Assembly (NCBI RefSeq): GCF_026239555.1
Contig: NZ_JAPIVP010000025.1
Span: forward strand, 1 to 55,574
Source: Pedobacter sp. PF22-3
GTDB taxonomy: Bacteria; Bacteroidota; Bacteroidia; Sphingobacteriales; Sphingobacteriaceae
DNA length: 55,574 nt
Direction: 5' to 3'
How positions within the stretch are numbered: the stretch's first letter is position 1; each line of letters opens with the position of its first letter. Positions 42,981-51,691 of this stretch are shown here, one piece after another. Below the pieces are notes generated by a model, which saw nothing but the letters and a program-made list of their open reading frames with translations, made no database searches and had not been told where the DNA came from. A program made the translations under genes and the position numbers.

Positions 42981-44846
42981 ATGAAGCCAGTTTTTTATTC
43001 ATCAAAAGATGAAATCAGAAATAGAATTCTAAAAAATGCCGAAGATTTTTGGAATGTTAAAGACAGTAACGATTTTGATCCGCTTGTAAAGCTGATTATT
43101 GATGCCCTAAGCAACGAACTTTTTAACGTATCCAATGATGTAAAAAACCTGGAAAATAGGATCTTTGACAAAATTAGCCGCATTTTGGCTCCTGATCATT
43201 TAACCTCATCATTACCTGCCCATGCCATTATCCATGCCCGGCCTATTGAAGAGGAAGATTACCTTTCACCATATACCCAGTTTGCTTTTAAGAAAAACAT
43301 CCAACAGGAAAATGATAAGGCTAAAAAAGCAGACATTTTCTTTAGCCCTTTACACACGGTAAAGGTTAACAATGCATCAATAAAATACATTGCCACCGGA
43401 ACTACACTTTTTAATGTAGAACAATTGAGTAAACAGCCAGTGCTAAATACATTGCCAGGTTTTTCTGTAGAGAAGAATACCTTATACATTGGTTTTAGTG
43501 GATTAAAAACCTGGATGGACTTTAATAAACTGAACTTATTTTTCGATTGGAAAAATTATTCGGTACCCGAAAATACCTACGATCTTTTATCGTTGGGAAA
43601 ATGGTTTTATAAAGACAACGAAATTACGGCTTATACAGAAAGATTTATGGATGAGCCTTTAACGGGTAAAATTGAAGCCCCGTTTCACCATAAACAGTTG
43701 CTTAATCTAATTAAGGCCGATGTATTACAGTTTTATAACAACAGATTTATTACACTTGGCGATCTTAATGATTTCAATATTGATGATAGCAAAGAATTAC
43801 CTGCTGCTTTCGCTAATATTTTTCAACCAAATGCTTTAAACCAGATTGATCCAAAAGTGAAATGGCTAAAGGTAGTTTTCCCCGCAGCCATTAACCAGGA
43901 AATGCTAAATGAGCTCCATATTTATATCAATGCTTTTCCGGTGGTGAATAAAAAATTAAATCAGATTAAACACCGGCTTAAAACCATGAACAATATCATC
44001 CCGATTAAAACGGAAGCGATGGACCAGATGCTGGCGGTAGAAAATCTGAAGGACAATAAGGGAAAAAGTTATAACGAAATTCCTTACACCAATGAGAACG
44101 ATACGGGCGATGGTTCATTCTCCATCAGATATGGTGGCACCGAGCGTTTCGACACCAGAAATGCAAAAGAACTGGTTGATTATCTGTTTGAGCTGCTTAG
44201 GGATGAGAAAGCTTCATTTTCGGCATATGGTCCCGATTTTTTAAGTACAATTCTTAAAAATTTAGAACAAAATATTGCCCTTATTGAACAAAAGAGCCGT
44301 TCGGCATTAAAAGACATCAAAGAATTACCCAGCTATATTGTATTAAAGCCGATTGACGATGCCGATATTCTATTTTTAGATATTTGGGTTACACAGGCCG
44401 AAGAGGCCAACCTAATTAATGCGGGCAGCCGATTAGCGCTATACGATAACAATATGGTAAATGCAGAAAGTATCTTTTTGTTAAGCCAAACAAAAGGAGG
44501 CCGATCAAAGTTAAACGCCACGAACAGCGTACAGGCTTATAAATATGGATTGACTACGGCAGACCGGATTATTACTAAAGCAGATGTAATTAATTTTTGC
44601 CGTTACGAACTGGGCAACAAGCTAAAAGGCATTACGCTGGCCAAAGGTATTATTATGGATAACAAACCAAATGCAGGTTTTATTAAAACAACTGATATTA
44701 TCATCGAACCTGCAGATAACCTTCAGCTCAGTGCACAAGATTGGGAAGAGCTTTTAAACCTTACCTTGGCTAAATTGAATTTAAGAAGCACAATGAATGT
44801 GCATTATCGATTAATGCTGAGGCCAACATTGTACAGAACGGTTTAA
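42981..44846 (+). CDS. tssF: T6SS baseplate protein TssF
   Basis: A 621-aa baseplate wedge subunit of the Bacteroidota TssF type. Opening MKPVFYSSKDEIRNRILKNAEDFWNVKD, then LVKLIIDALSNELFNVSNDVKNLENRIFDKISRILAPDHLTSSLPAHAI, are the usual TssF start. Later segments include FSIRYGGTERFDTRNAKELVDYLFELL. Two TssF with one TssG make the wedge. Downstream lies an inverted repeat, then tssG on the other strand. Confidence 0.92.
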   Translation: MKPVFYSSKDEIRNRILKNAEDFWNVKDSNDFDPLVKLIIDALSNELFNVSNDVKNLENRIFDKISRILAPDHLTSSLPAHAIIHARPIEEEDYLSPYTQFAFKKNIQQENDKAKKADIFFSPLHTVKVNNASIKYIATGTTLFNVEQLSKQPVLNTLPGFSVEKNTLYIGFSGLKTWMDFNKLNLFFDWKNYSVPENTYDLLSLGKWFYKDNEITAYTERFMDEPLTGKIEAPFHHKQLLNLIKADVLQFYNNRFITLGDLNDFNIDDSKELPAAFANIFQPNALNQIDPKVKWLKVVFPAAINQEMLNELHIYINAFPVVNKKLNQIKHRLKTMNNIIPIKTEAMDQMLAVENLKDNKGKSYNEIPYTNENDTGDGSFSIRYGGTERFDTRNAKELVDYLFELLRDEKASFSAYGPDFLSTILKNLEQNIALIEQKSRSALKDIKELPSYIVLKPIDDADILFLDIWVTQAEEANLINAGSRLALYDNNMVNAESIFLLSQTKGGRSKLNATNSVQAYKYGLTTADRIITKADVINFCRYELGNKLKGITLAKGIIMDNKPNAGFIKTTDIIIEPADNLQLSAQDWEELLNLTLAKLNLRSTMNVHYRLMLRPTLYRTV

Positions 44847-44856
44847 TAAAAGATTT

Positions 44857-44939
44857 GTCATTACAATGGCGCTTCACTTAAAATGTCCTCAGTGCGACGG
44901 CAGCGATCGTTGTAGGATTGCCTCATGCCTTGCAATGAC
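44857..44939. repeat. Inverted-repeat element between convergent tssF and tssG
   Basis: The ends read GTCATTACAA and TTGCAATGAC, reverse complements with one mismatch, flanking an 83-bp block with an inner GCGACGGCAGCGATCGTTG region. It resembles GTCATTGCGA...TCGCAATGAC intergenic elements of Bacteroidota. Here it lies between two convergent gene ends. Confidence 0.55.
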
Positions 44940-44964
44940 GACCTCTACCAGTATTAATAGAATT

Positions 44965-45903
44965 TTAAAGATAAACCGTATAACCTAAAAAAGCACGCTC
45001 GCCATCTTCACTCAATACCGTTTCCTGTAAATCGGGTGCAGTAAGGAGTTCAACATTAACATCTGTATCTACAGGCATTAAGTAGTTTATGGCCATATCC
45101 AGAATGGCCCTATTCTTTTGCCCCGGAATAAAATTGACCAACTCCTGTGGGGAAGTTGGACCAATGTTAATATTGAAAGATTCATGCTCTGGCATAAAAC
45201 TATCTCCTATAATGGTATCAATGCCAAGTGAGCCAGAGCCCAACTGTATTTGCAGGTCGTCTGCAATTTTTATGGGCTTAACATTAGCTGTAGCATCTAC
45301 AATCGCAATTGGCAGATTAAACAACGCGGTTAATACTTTTGATACAAAATCGATATCGTTTCTTTTCTGTTGAATTTCCGGTAACAAGTGCATCCAGATA
45401 ATGCTCTGCTCTTTATTTAGGAGATTAAACTCATCCCATCCAAATTCGAAAATCCGGCTTAAATCAGAATAGGTTGTTTTTTTATCGAGCATATTTTCAT
45501 ATAGCTCAGTCATGATTCTTACGTGATTAATTTCGGCATCAAATGGGGTAAAAAACAATCGGGCCTGCTTTTCCTCCTCCCTCCTTTCCCTGATATCCTT
45601 AATCATCGATTCTTCATCCATACCAGCACTACCTGTTGGCGGCCGGTGAAAAAGACCTTCGGGCAGCATATCATATAAGCCTTCTCTATTAACGTTAATA
45701 CGGATACGGTCGTGCCTTCTTTTTTCAGAATAATAAACACTGGTGTCTTCGATGTCTTTTGCAAAAGCGCGCTTATCGGGCCCTATCGGGATGATTTCGA
45801 TACGATCGGCCGCTATAATATTACGTTCTATCAAATCAGCCGCGTGGGCTACTGCCTTGTAATCTGTAAAGAGTTCGTTATTTATAAAAGTTTCTTTTTT
45901 CAT
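44965..45903 (-). CDS. tssG: T6SS baseplate protein TssG
   Basis: A 312-aa baseplate wedge subunit. Typical TssG features are GLYDMLPEGLFHRPPTGSAG, followed by RREEEKQARLFFTPFDAEINHVRIMTELYENML, and in the C-terminal half LGSGSLGIDTIIGDSFMPEHESFNINIGP. It acts with TssF, TssE and TssK. Unusually it is transcribed opposite to tssF and tssK, alone between them, so the baseplate genes use three transcripts. Confidence 0.9.
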   Translation of the reverse strand: MKKETFINNELFTDYKAVAHAADLIERNIIAADRIEIIPIGPDKRAFAKDIEDTSVYYSEKRRHDRIRINVNREGLYDMLPEGLFHRPPTGSAGMDEESMIKDIRERREEEKQARLFFTPFDAEINHVRIMTELYENMLDKKTTYSDLSRIFEFGWDEFNLLNKEQSIIWMHLLPEIQQKRNDIDFVSKVLTALFNLPIAIVDATANVKPIKIADDLQIQLGSGSLGIDTIIGDSFMPEHESFNINIGPTSPQELVNFIPGQKNRAILDMAINYLMPVDTDVNVELLTAPDLQETVLSEDGERAFLGYTVYL

Positions 45904-45988
45904 TTAAACTTTAAGCTTGCATTTTTGTTATAAATTAAATTTTTCCATCATCGAAAAAATAAGATATTATATCAAATACTAAAGATAC

Positions 45989-45996
45989 TATATTTG
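45989..45996 (+). promoter_or_regulatory. Candidate -7 box for tssN-tssK
   Basis: TATATTTG matches TAnnTTTG, 26 bases before the tssN ATG. No TTTG was seen at the expected upstream distance, so the promoter call is tentative. Confidence 0.4.
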
Positions 45997-46021
45997 TACT
46001 ACATCTCATCTATAAAAATTA

Positions 46022-46915
46022 ATGGACGTTAAATCATTTTTTATTCGCTTTCTCCTGTTTCCGCTGATCTTTATGGTCTCAACGGCAGTACTCTCTGTCA
46101 TCAATAAGAAGAACCAGTTTTTAAACAACAAAAAACTTATTGTAAGTGTTCTAATTATCGGTATTATTTTAGCCATTCCAGGTTTTTTGGGCTTCCTCAA
46201 TTTTAATTTTATGCCCTGGGGCTATATTATCTGCTGTACTTTTTACATTCTCATGGGCGTCGTGTTTGTTTATTTACTAACCAAGTATTATCCTAAAGAT
46301 TTGCTGGAGCGTAAAGTATTTATCTTTTTCGCCACCCTGGTTGCGGCCATTTTATCGGTATATTTATACCAACTCGCCTTTAATTGGTTAAGTTCTGTAA
46401 ATTTCGGCTGGTTTGGCGCGGGCAGCATTGCCTGCTTCTTTGTTCCACTTCTTTTTTGGTGGGCTTATGTTTCCCTATTGAGTATTCCTTCAGAAATCTA
46501 CAAAATATGGAGGTATCCTGATACACCTTTAGACATCAACATGGATCATGTCGATTTCAACAGGCTTTTAGTATTGGAGTTAGAACTCTATAAAAGGAGC
46601 ACCGATCCAGAACCATTAAAGGTAAAAGTTAAAGCTGTAGAAAACATGAACTTCGGTATCTGGTTTCATAAGTTTATTGATGATTACAACCTGAAGTTTG
46701 CCAAAAGCCCTGTAGAATTCAGGAGCGATGACCAGGAGAATTATAAGTGGATTTTCTTTATTAAAACTTCCTTTTTTAAACGTAATATTTTCATCGATCC
46801 CGATTTGGATATTATTGAGAATGGTATTACAGAAAAAATGACCATTTACGCAAAACGCGTATCAGAAAATGTAAATAAGCCTAATGAAGTTGGCGAAAGT
46901 GCTATCTTTATCTAA
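46022..46915 (+). CDS. tssN: T6SS-iii inner-membrane protein TssN
   Basis: A 297-aa protein with five membrane helices in its first 160 residues (for example LLFPLIFMVSTAVLSVI, LIVSVLIIGIILAIPGFLGFL, WGYIICCTFYILMGVVFVYLL, VFIFFATLVAAILSVYLYQLAF, IACFFVPLLFWWAYVSLLSI) and a cytosolic C-terminal domain. TssN is the multi-pass component of the T6SS-iii envelope complex and links to the baseplate. It precedes tssK by 21 bp. Confidence 0.88.
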   Translation: MDVKSFFIRFLLFPLIFMVSTAVLSVINKKNQFLNNKKLIVSVLIIGIILAIPGFLGFLNFNFMPWGYIICCTFYILMGVVFVYLLTKYYPKDLLERKVFIFFATLVAAILSVYLYQLAFNWLSSVNFGWFGAGSIACFFVPLLFWWAYVSLLSIPSEIYKIWRYPDTPLDINMDHVDFNRLLVLELELYKRSTDPEPLKVKVKAVENMNFGIWFHKFIDDYNLKFAKSPVEFRSDDQENYKWIFFIKTSFFKRNIFIDPDLDIIENGITEKMTIYAKRVSENVNKPNEVGESAIFI

Positions 46916-46936
46916 TCTATAAAAACACATTTTACC

Positions 46937-48076
46937 ATGATAAAGCCGCTTAAATACAAATCCATCAATTGGATTAATGGCATGAAGCTCTCCAGTGATC
47001 ATTTTACGGTAAGCGACCTCTATTTGCAGGATTTTGTCCGAGATGCCGTATCGCTACAACTAAACAACAGCAATTACGGATTTTTACCCCCTTTTGCTGG
47101 TTATAAAAGCTCTCACGACATCGAAATTATTGAAAAAGCAACCAATCACATCGAAATCAGGGTGAGATACTGTAATGCAGTTACGCCAGAGGGCTGCCAT
47201 ATCGATATTACACAGTCTGACAATATGGATAATTTGGTCCATAACCATTACTTTGGACAATCAGAACCACGTAACTATGTTATTCTTTTGGTGGTGAGCC
47301 CATTTAACCGCGTGCCAACAGGTACTCCAAATCCTGAAGAAAGCCCAATCCGTTATCCTGAACTGACTAAAAACTATTCTATTACTGTTTTACCAGAAAG
47401 TGAAGTAAGTTCGCAAACAGCAGACAGCTATTTTCTAACAATCGGACAGGTTTATTATGAAAATGGAAGATTATCTATCAACAATAGTTATATCCCACCA
47501 AGTTCAACAATAACAAGCCACCCGGCATTAATCAGATATTACGAATCTTTCAGTGTATTATTGAACGATTTGCAACTAGCCGCTTTCAAAATCATTGATA
47601 AAACAGGCGGACGTGATAATATTACACCATTAGGCAAGAATATCCGTTTAATTTCTGAAAAGATTGTAGATTATATTGCAGGCTTATTTTACGAATACAG
47701 AAATATTGCACACCGTGAATCGCCCGTTGTTTTAACGGGTTATTTTTCTAGTTTGGCGCATATCTTTTTTACAGCCATCAAACTGATTGATCCGCGTGAA
47801 CGGGAAGAGCTGCTTAAATATTTTTACGAGTGGAAAGATGTAACCCCAGGAAATTTTGAAGAGCTTTTAGCTAAAACCATCGAATTGGTTTACGATCATA
47901 AACAGATTAACAACAGCATGTTGATGGTAAATGAGTTTATGAATGTGCTGGTAGCACTTTGGAATAAATTGAGCGGTTTAGAATACATCGGCCAGCGCAA
48001 AGAAAACATCGTAGTAGCCGAACAGCAGGTTGTACAACAGGTACAAGCCAGAAAAACCTGGACATTGCTGGATTAA
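46937..48076 (+). CDS. tssK: T6SS baseplate protein TssK
   Basis: A 379-aa TssK-type protein connecting the baseplate to the membrane complex. Signature segments are YKSINWINGMKLSSDHFTVSDLYLQD at the start, NYVILLVVSPFNRVPTG in the middle and a helical C-terminal part. It ends the tssN-tssK operon, 28 bases before a strong terminator, which marks the right edge of the T6SS locus. Confidence 0.9.
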   Translation: MIKPLKYKSINWINGMKLSSDHFTVSDLYLQDFVRDAVSLQLNNSNYGFLPPFAGYKSSHDIEIIEKATNHIEIRVRYCNAVTPEGCHIDITQSDNMDNLVHNHYFGQSEPRNYVILLVVSPFNRVPTGTPNPEESPIRYPELTKNYSITVLPESEVSSQTADSYFLTIGQVYYENGRLSINNSYIPPSSTITSHPALIRYYESFSVLLNDLQLAAFKIIDKTGGRDNITPLGKNIRLISEKIVDYIAGLFYEYRNIAHRESPVVLTGYFSSLAHIFFTAIKLIDPREREELLKYFYEWKDVTPGNFEELLAKTIELVYDHKQINNSMLMVNEFMNVLVALWNKLSGLEYIGQRKENIVVAEQQVVQQVQARKTWTLLD

Positions 48077-48104
48077 AATCATTTCTCGGAATACATTTAT
48101 AATG

Positions 48105-48138
48105 AAGCTGTACCCCAAAAAATGGGTACAGCTTTTTT
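48105..48138 (+). terminator. Strong intrinsic terminator after tssK
   Basis: AAGCTGTACCC and GGGTACAGCTT form a perfect 11-bp stem around an A-rich 8-base loop, followed by a T-run. It closes the tssN-tssK transcript. Confidence 0.9.
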
Positions 48139-49001
48139 GTTGATTTAAACTCAAAGCGTGATTTCTCCGGATTAAATGTTGAGTGTATGCTTTATTGAGC
48201 TTAACGAAGTATTGAAATGCCAGATAAAGTTTAAGGTTGGTCCTTAGACGGCTACCATTGACAGACAGCAATAGTGCTGTCGCCTTTCTCGCGCATACGG
48301 GAGCCACGAAGTGCTCAGCGAAGCTAATCTGTAAAACGCTTGCATTAAGATATATTCATAAGGTTCCCAATCAGGCTGGAATGACGATCTCTTGAGGAAT
48401 ATTACCTAAAAACCTGAGTTCGATAAATATTTATGTATTTTAATTAGTTTTAACCCCCTTTTTCTAAAGCTATCGTCATGCTGATCCGATAGTTATCGGA
48501 TTTATTTTATTAGCAGTTTTTATTGTTTTAAAGGCCTAATAGCTACTTCGTGGTCAGCATCTTTCTTGCTATTAAGACCCTGAAACAAGTTCAGGGTGAC
48601 GACCGTTCATGCAAAGTGCAAATGACCCGAATTAAAGCACATTATTAATCGAACTCAGGTTAATAAATTTTATCTGTCAATCATTTTAGTTTTTATACAA
48701 TAAATTATTCCTCAGGTTGACAATTCTACATTTATGATATAGCCTTATAAATCCATCAAATCCGAAGAAATCCCCTTCTACGCTACCATCGACATGATTT
48801 TTACTCCAGAACCAACAATTTTTGAGCAGTGATTTCTTTTTTTCAGATCTTCTTGCACGAATAGATAATACTAAAGAATACAACATAATAATATAAAACA
48901 TACAACACAAGTATGAACATTTGTATAACAAATTTACTGATTATTAGCCATCTATCGGTTATTAATACCTTTATTTTGCTTCCCTAACCAATATACATTG
49001 T
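48139..49001. other. Gene-poor stretch with several palindromes
   Basis: About 860 bp without a convincing gene. It holds a small hairpin around CAGCA-ATAG-TGCTG (near 48262-48275), a perfect ATCCGATA-GT-TATCGGAT palindrome (near 48484-48501) and CCCTGAA-ACAAG-TTCAGGG (near 48579-48597), the last followed by GTGACGAC. These resemble fragments of interspersed intergenic elements. An 81-codon minus-strand frame (48686-48931) is Cys/aromatic-rich, has no recognised domain and is not called. Confidence 0.5.
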
Positions 49002-49760
49002 ATGAAAAAACAAAACTCACTGACAAGTGTAACCAGGAAGGTTACTTTTGTTGTAGCTGCAACCTTGGTGTTTGCAAGCGCTGCATGTTTAACAGGCTGT
49101 AAAAAAGACCAAAAGATGGCACCAGAGCCAGTTACAGCTTCTACCAAACCAGGCGCAACGGTAGAAACCTACCAATCGGGTACAAATAACGGCTTCTTTT
49201 GGTCGCTTTGGAAGAGTGACGGCGCAACCGGCACAGTAAATTACGCCAATGGCGCTGCCGGAAATTACAGCATTAACTGGAACGGATTTAACGGTAATTT
49301 TACTTGCGGTAAAGGTTATTCTGTAGGGTCAACAACCTATAAAATAGGTTATAACCTGAGCACTTATTCTAATTCCGGAGGTGGTACTTTTGGCTGGTAC
49401 GGATGGAGCAGAAGCCCTTATTATGAATATTATGTGAATGAAACCTGGGGTTCGGTTTCACCTCACACCGGCACTTTCCTGGGGACATTTAACAGCGATG
49501 GTGCAGCTTATAACGTGTGGACCCGGTGGATGACAGGTAAAAATATCGACGGTGGTGACGGTTTCAGGCAGATTTATAGCTCGAGGGTTACCAAAACATC
49601 TACCGGACAAAATCACACCATTACTTTTGCCAACCACTACAACAAATGGCAAAGTTACGGATATACGCTTGGTCAGTTAAATATTCCAGCCATTATGGTT
49701 TCAGAAACATGGGGATCTAATACTAATGGCAATATTAATTGTACCATTTGGGCACAGTAA
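49002..49760 (+). CDS. Lipoprotein with GH11-like xylanase domain
   Basis: A 252-aa predicted lipoprotein (signal to Cys33 in ACLTGC) with a glycoside hydrolase family 11-like beta-jelly-roll. GH11 enzymes cleave beta-1,4-xylan. Matching segments are GTVNYANGAAGNYSINWNG, GKGYSVGS, YGWSRSPYYEYYVNETWG with the nucleophile E142, DGFRQIYSSRVTKTS and IMVSETWGSN with the acid/base E235. Both catalytic Glu are therefore present. It probably sits on the cell surface or faces the periplasm and could help use plant hemicellulose. No SusC/SusD or other carbohydrate genes are nearby. Confidence 0.88.
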   Translation: MKKQNSLTSVTRKVTFVVAATLVFASAACLTGCKKDQKMAPEPVTASTKPGATVETYQSGTNNGFFWSLWKSDGATGTVNYANGAAGNYSINWNGFNGNFTCGKGYSVGSTTYKIGYNLSTYSNSGGGTFGWYGWSRSPYYEYYVNETWGSVSPHTGTFLGTFNSDGAAYNVWTRWMTGKNIDGGDGFRQIYSSRVTKTSTGQNHTITFANHYNKWQSYGYTLGQLNIPAIMVSETWGSNTNGNINCTIWAQ

Positions 49761-49788
49761 ACATTTGTTTAAAATGCGCACAACATTA

Positions 49789-49812
49789 CTGCCTGGCACA
49801 TAAGCCGGGCAG
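49789..49812 (+). terminator. Hairpin after the GH11-like gene
   Basis: CTGCCTGGC faces GCCGGGCAG around ACATAA with one G-T pair, about 30 bases after the stop. A T-run is lacking, so termination is uncertain. Confidence 0.4.
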
Positions 49813-49882
49813 TATGTATCGCAGGTACTTTCTAATCACTTACCTGGATTAAATATTTTTAATATTTCAACAATTAGTTACC

Positions 49883-50407
49883 ATGAGAACTATCCTTTAT
49901 TTCCTTGTCTTTTTCATTTTTATCCTTTCCGCCTGCCATTCGCCAAATCCTAAAAATATAGATGGAAATAAAAACATACTGATCGGAAAATGGCATCGGT
50001 TTTCTACCGCAAATGGCTATAGCGAATTTGATATTGATTCGCAATATGTAGTTTTCTATAACCAGAAAGTTGGCCGGTTCAAACTTCCTTACAAAATAGA
50101 AAATGATTCTTTAAAATACCTCAACAAAGATTATGTAGCAAAGATTACAAACTATGGCGACTCGATTCTTTTGGAAGGAAATGATAGTACTGAAGCCGTT
50201 TTGCACAGATTTAAAGAGCCGAATATTCCTTTTAAAACCATTCCTGAACAAAAAGATTCTTTATCATTTGCATCATACATCGCAGATTTCGATAAAAGAT
50301 TAATCAGTGAGTTTGAGAAAGCCGGAATAAAGATTGCTAATGCTGCGGAAAAACAGGGAAACCAAATATACGAAGAACTGTTAAAAAAGAAATCAGCAAA
50401 TAGATAA
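49883..50407 (+). CDS. Small predicted lipoprotein, unknown function
   Basis: A 174-aa lipoprotein (signal MRTILYFLVFFIFILSAC, Cys18). The mature part begins with a strand-rich region (LIGKWHRFSTANGYSEFDIDSQYVVFYNQKVGRFKLPYKIEND), like lipocalin-type small domains, and ends with a long charged helix (DFDKRLISEFEKAGIKIANAAEKQ). No family is recognised. It lies 122 bp after the GH11-like gene on the same strand; co-transcription is possible. Confidence 0.65.
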   Translation: MRTILYFLVFFIFILSACHSPNPKNIDGNKNILIGKWHRFSTANGYSEFDIDSQYVVFYNQKVGRFKLPYKIENDSLKYLNKDYVAKITNYGDSILLEGNDSTEAVLHRFKEPNIPFKTIPEQKDSLSFASYIADFDKRLISEFEKAGIKIANAAEKQGNQIYEELLKKKSANR

Positions 50408-50612
50408 AGGTGTTTAATGGTTTGGAAAACTTAATTTTGGCTTTAGCCGGATCGTATGACTATCCTACCGGTCTACCCTTTATATTGCCCCCTACCGGGC
50501 TATTGCTCCAGGGCAAGCAGTTCAAAAAATTGTTAATTCTGTCACTTACAGTCAAGATATTTAATGATAGAACTAGTTTGTAAACCATCACTTAAGCAAC
50601 TCCAGAAAACAG

Positions 50613-50645
50613 AAAAGCCTGTAAAAATTTAATTTACAGGCTTTT
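50613..50645. terminator. Perfect stem-loop terminator
   Basis: AAAAGCCTGTAAA and TTTACAGGCTTTT form a perfect 13-bp stem around AATTTAA, usable from both directions. It lies about 200 bp after the lipoprotein gene and just after the RHS remnant on the minus strand. Confidence 0.85.
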
Positions 50646-50649
50646 AGTT

Positions 50650-50795
50650 AAAGTAATACACCTGCATTTCTGCCCAGCTGGCTGATGTTGCCCATATTGT
50701 CATAGTTTAGAACCTCACTCATTTAAATATTGGTACTATTGGTCAACCTGTTCAGTTTATCATAACTGTAACTGAAAACATTGGTCGAGACTGGT
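50650..50795 (-). pseudogene. RHS-repeat remnant (unit 1)
   Basis: Translation of the minus strand gives FSYSYDKLNRLTNSTNI, a TAA, then MSEVLNYDNMGNISQLGRNAG. This matches the intact RHS copy (TYSYDKLNRLTNATAGDN...ISYDVMGNITSLARG). Only about 45 codons remain and a stop interrupts them, so the gene is dead. It is the leftmost of three RHS units. Confidence 0.8.
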
Positions 50796-50807
50796 ATCCG
50801 AATCGCT

Positions 50808-51094
50808 AATATAATTCTTTAGAAATCCGTAATCTCCTTATTATCACTTCCAACCCACAAGACTACAGACAGATAGTTTCTCCGTCGGTTGATGTAGCCA
50901 AAAAGATAGCCGATACACTCGAAGTATCGCTCGATTACCTGGCCGGGGAAGGCAGCAAGACAGGCTTTGACAAACAGCCCCTAAAGCTTATTGACGAGAT
51001 AGAGGAACTCGAACCCTCCATTAAGGACAAACTCCTTTTCCTGGCAAACGCCATCATCCGTGATGCTAAAACCGGTAAAGCCTATGCAGGATAA
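50808..51094 (+). pseudogene. XRE-type regulator fragment (unit 1)
   Basis: The frame reads SPSVDVAKKIADTLEVSLDYLAGEG, then FDKQPLKLIDEIEELEPSIKDKLLFLANAIIRDAKTGKAYAG and a stop. The first part is the C-terminal half of an XRE/Cro helix-turn-helix domain. The recognition helix and an ATG are missing, and the sequence upstream is unrelated. Its last codons overlap the ATG of the 105-aa gene, as in the second unit. Confidence 0.65.
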
Positions 51095-51401
51095 CAATCG
51101 ACACCTCAAGATTCTCCAGGCTCTGGCGGCTGGCACCGACCCCATAACCGGAGAGGTATTCCCTACCGATAGCCTATAAAACCACCCAGAAATCATCAGG
51201 GCGCTTTTCTTTGCTCTTGATAAACTTAGGACAGTAGCCGAAAAAGGCAACCAAGGCTTGGCCTGGAGTGAAGAAGAGGATGTATTGCTGGCAGAACGCT
51301 TTGGTAATGGCTCCAAGATTACCCAACTCGCTAAACTCCATTCCCGTACTTATGGGGCAATCAAAGCCAGGCTAATCAAACTTGAACTCCTACAGAAATA
51401 A
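51084..51401 (+). pseudogene. 105-aa Myb/SANT-like gene copy with internal stop (unit 1)
   Basis: Same length and sequence type as the intact gene at 53446 (ALAAGTDPITGEVFP, IIRALFFALDKL, KGNQGLAWSEEED, LAKLHSRTYGAIKARLIKLELLQK). Codon 32, Tyr in the intact copy, is TAA here (51177-51179). The rest of the frame is undamaged, so the mutation looks recent. Confidence 0.8.
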
Positions 51402-51436
51402 CAAAGCCCGGCAATTTTTACATTGCCGGGCGCTTT
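51402..51436. terminator. Terminator between convergent genes (unit 1)
   Basis: GCCCGGCAA and TTGCCGGGC pair around TTTTTACA. It lies directly after the 105-aa copy and before the end of the DUF4926 gene. A close copy lies at 53764-53797. Confidence 0.8.
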
Positions 51437-51482
51437 GCCATATCCTGTTTTTTTCTCACACGTGAAACACGTATCAGCTTAG

Positions 51483-51674
51483 TTACTCAATTTTAATTAT
51501 ATCATTCCCTTTAACCGTTAAGACATCTAAAGTTTCATTTATTTCATCAACAAATTCTACTTCAAAAGTCGAAGGAAAATCGGAGTAAACAATTAGAACA
51601 GTGCCTTTACATCCTTTGAGTACCTTATCATTTAAAGATTTTAAAGACTTTACAATATCATATTCCTTTATCAT
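51483..51674 (-). CDS. DUF4926-type immunity protein
   Basis: A 63-aa protein: MIKEYDIVKSLKSLNDKVLKGCKG, TVLIVYSDFPSTFEVEFVDE, NETLDVLTVKGNDIIKIE. This is the compact DUF4926 pattern (start, LKGxxGTxxxxY, YEVEFxDxxGxTxxxxTL). DUF4926 genes are commonly found directly after DUF6883 genes, and here the preceding gene ends in DUF6883. It is therefore the probable immunity protein for the RHS tip, 17 bp downstream of it, and cytosolic. Confidence 0.82.
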   Translation of the reverse strand: MIKEYDIVKSLKSLNDKVLKGCKGTVLIVYSDFPSTFEVEFVDEINETLDVLTVKGNDIIKIE

Positions 51675-51691
51675 AATTTTGTGAGAATTGA

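Noticed and set aside
48686..48931. 81-codon minus-strand frame in the gene-poor stretch
   Set aside because: Cys- and aromatic-rich composition, no domain, no neighbours; likely chance or a very decayed fragment.
50981..51316. 111-codon minus-strand frame
   Set aside because: Antisense to the XRE fragment and the 105-aa copy, whose paralogue in unit 2 defines the true strand.
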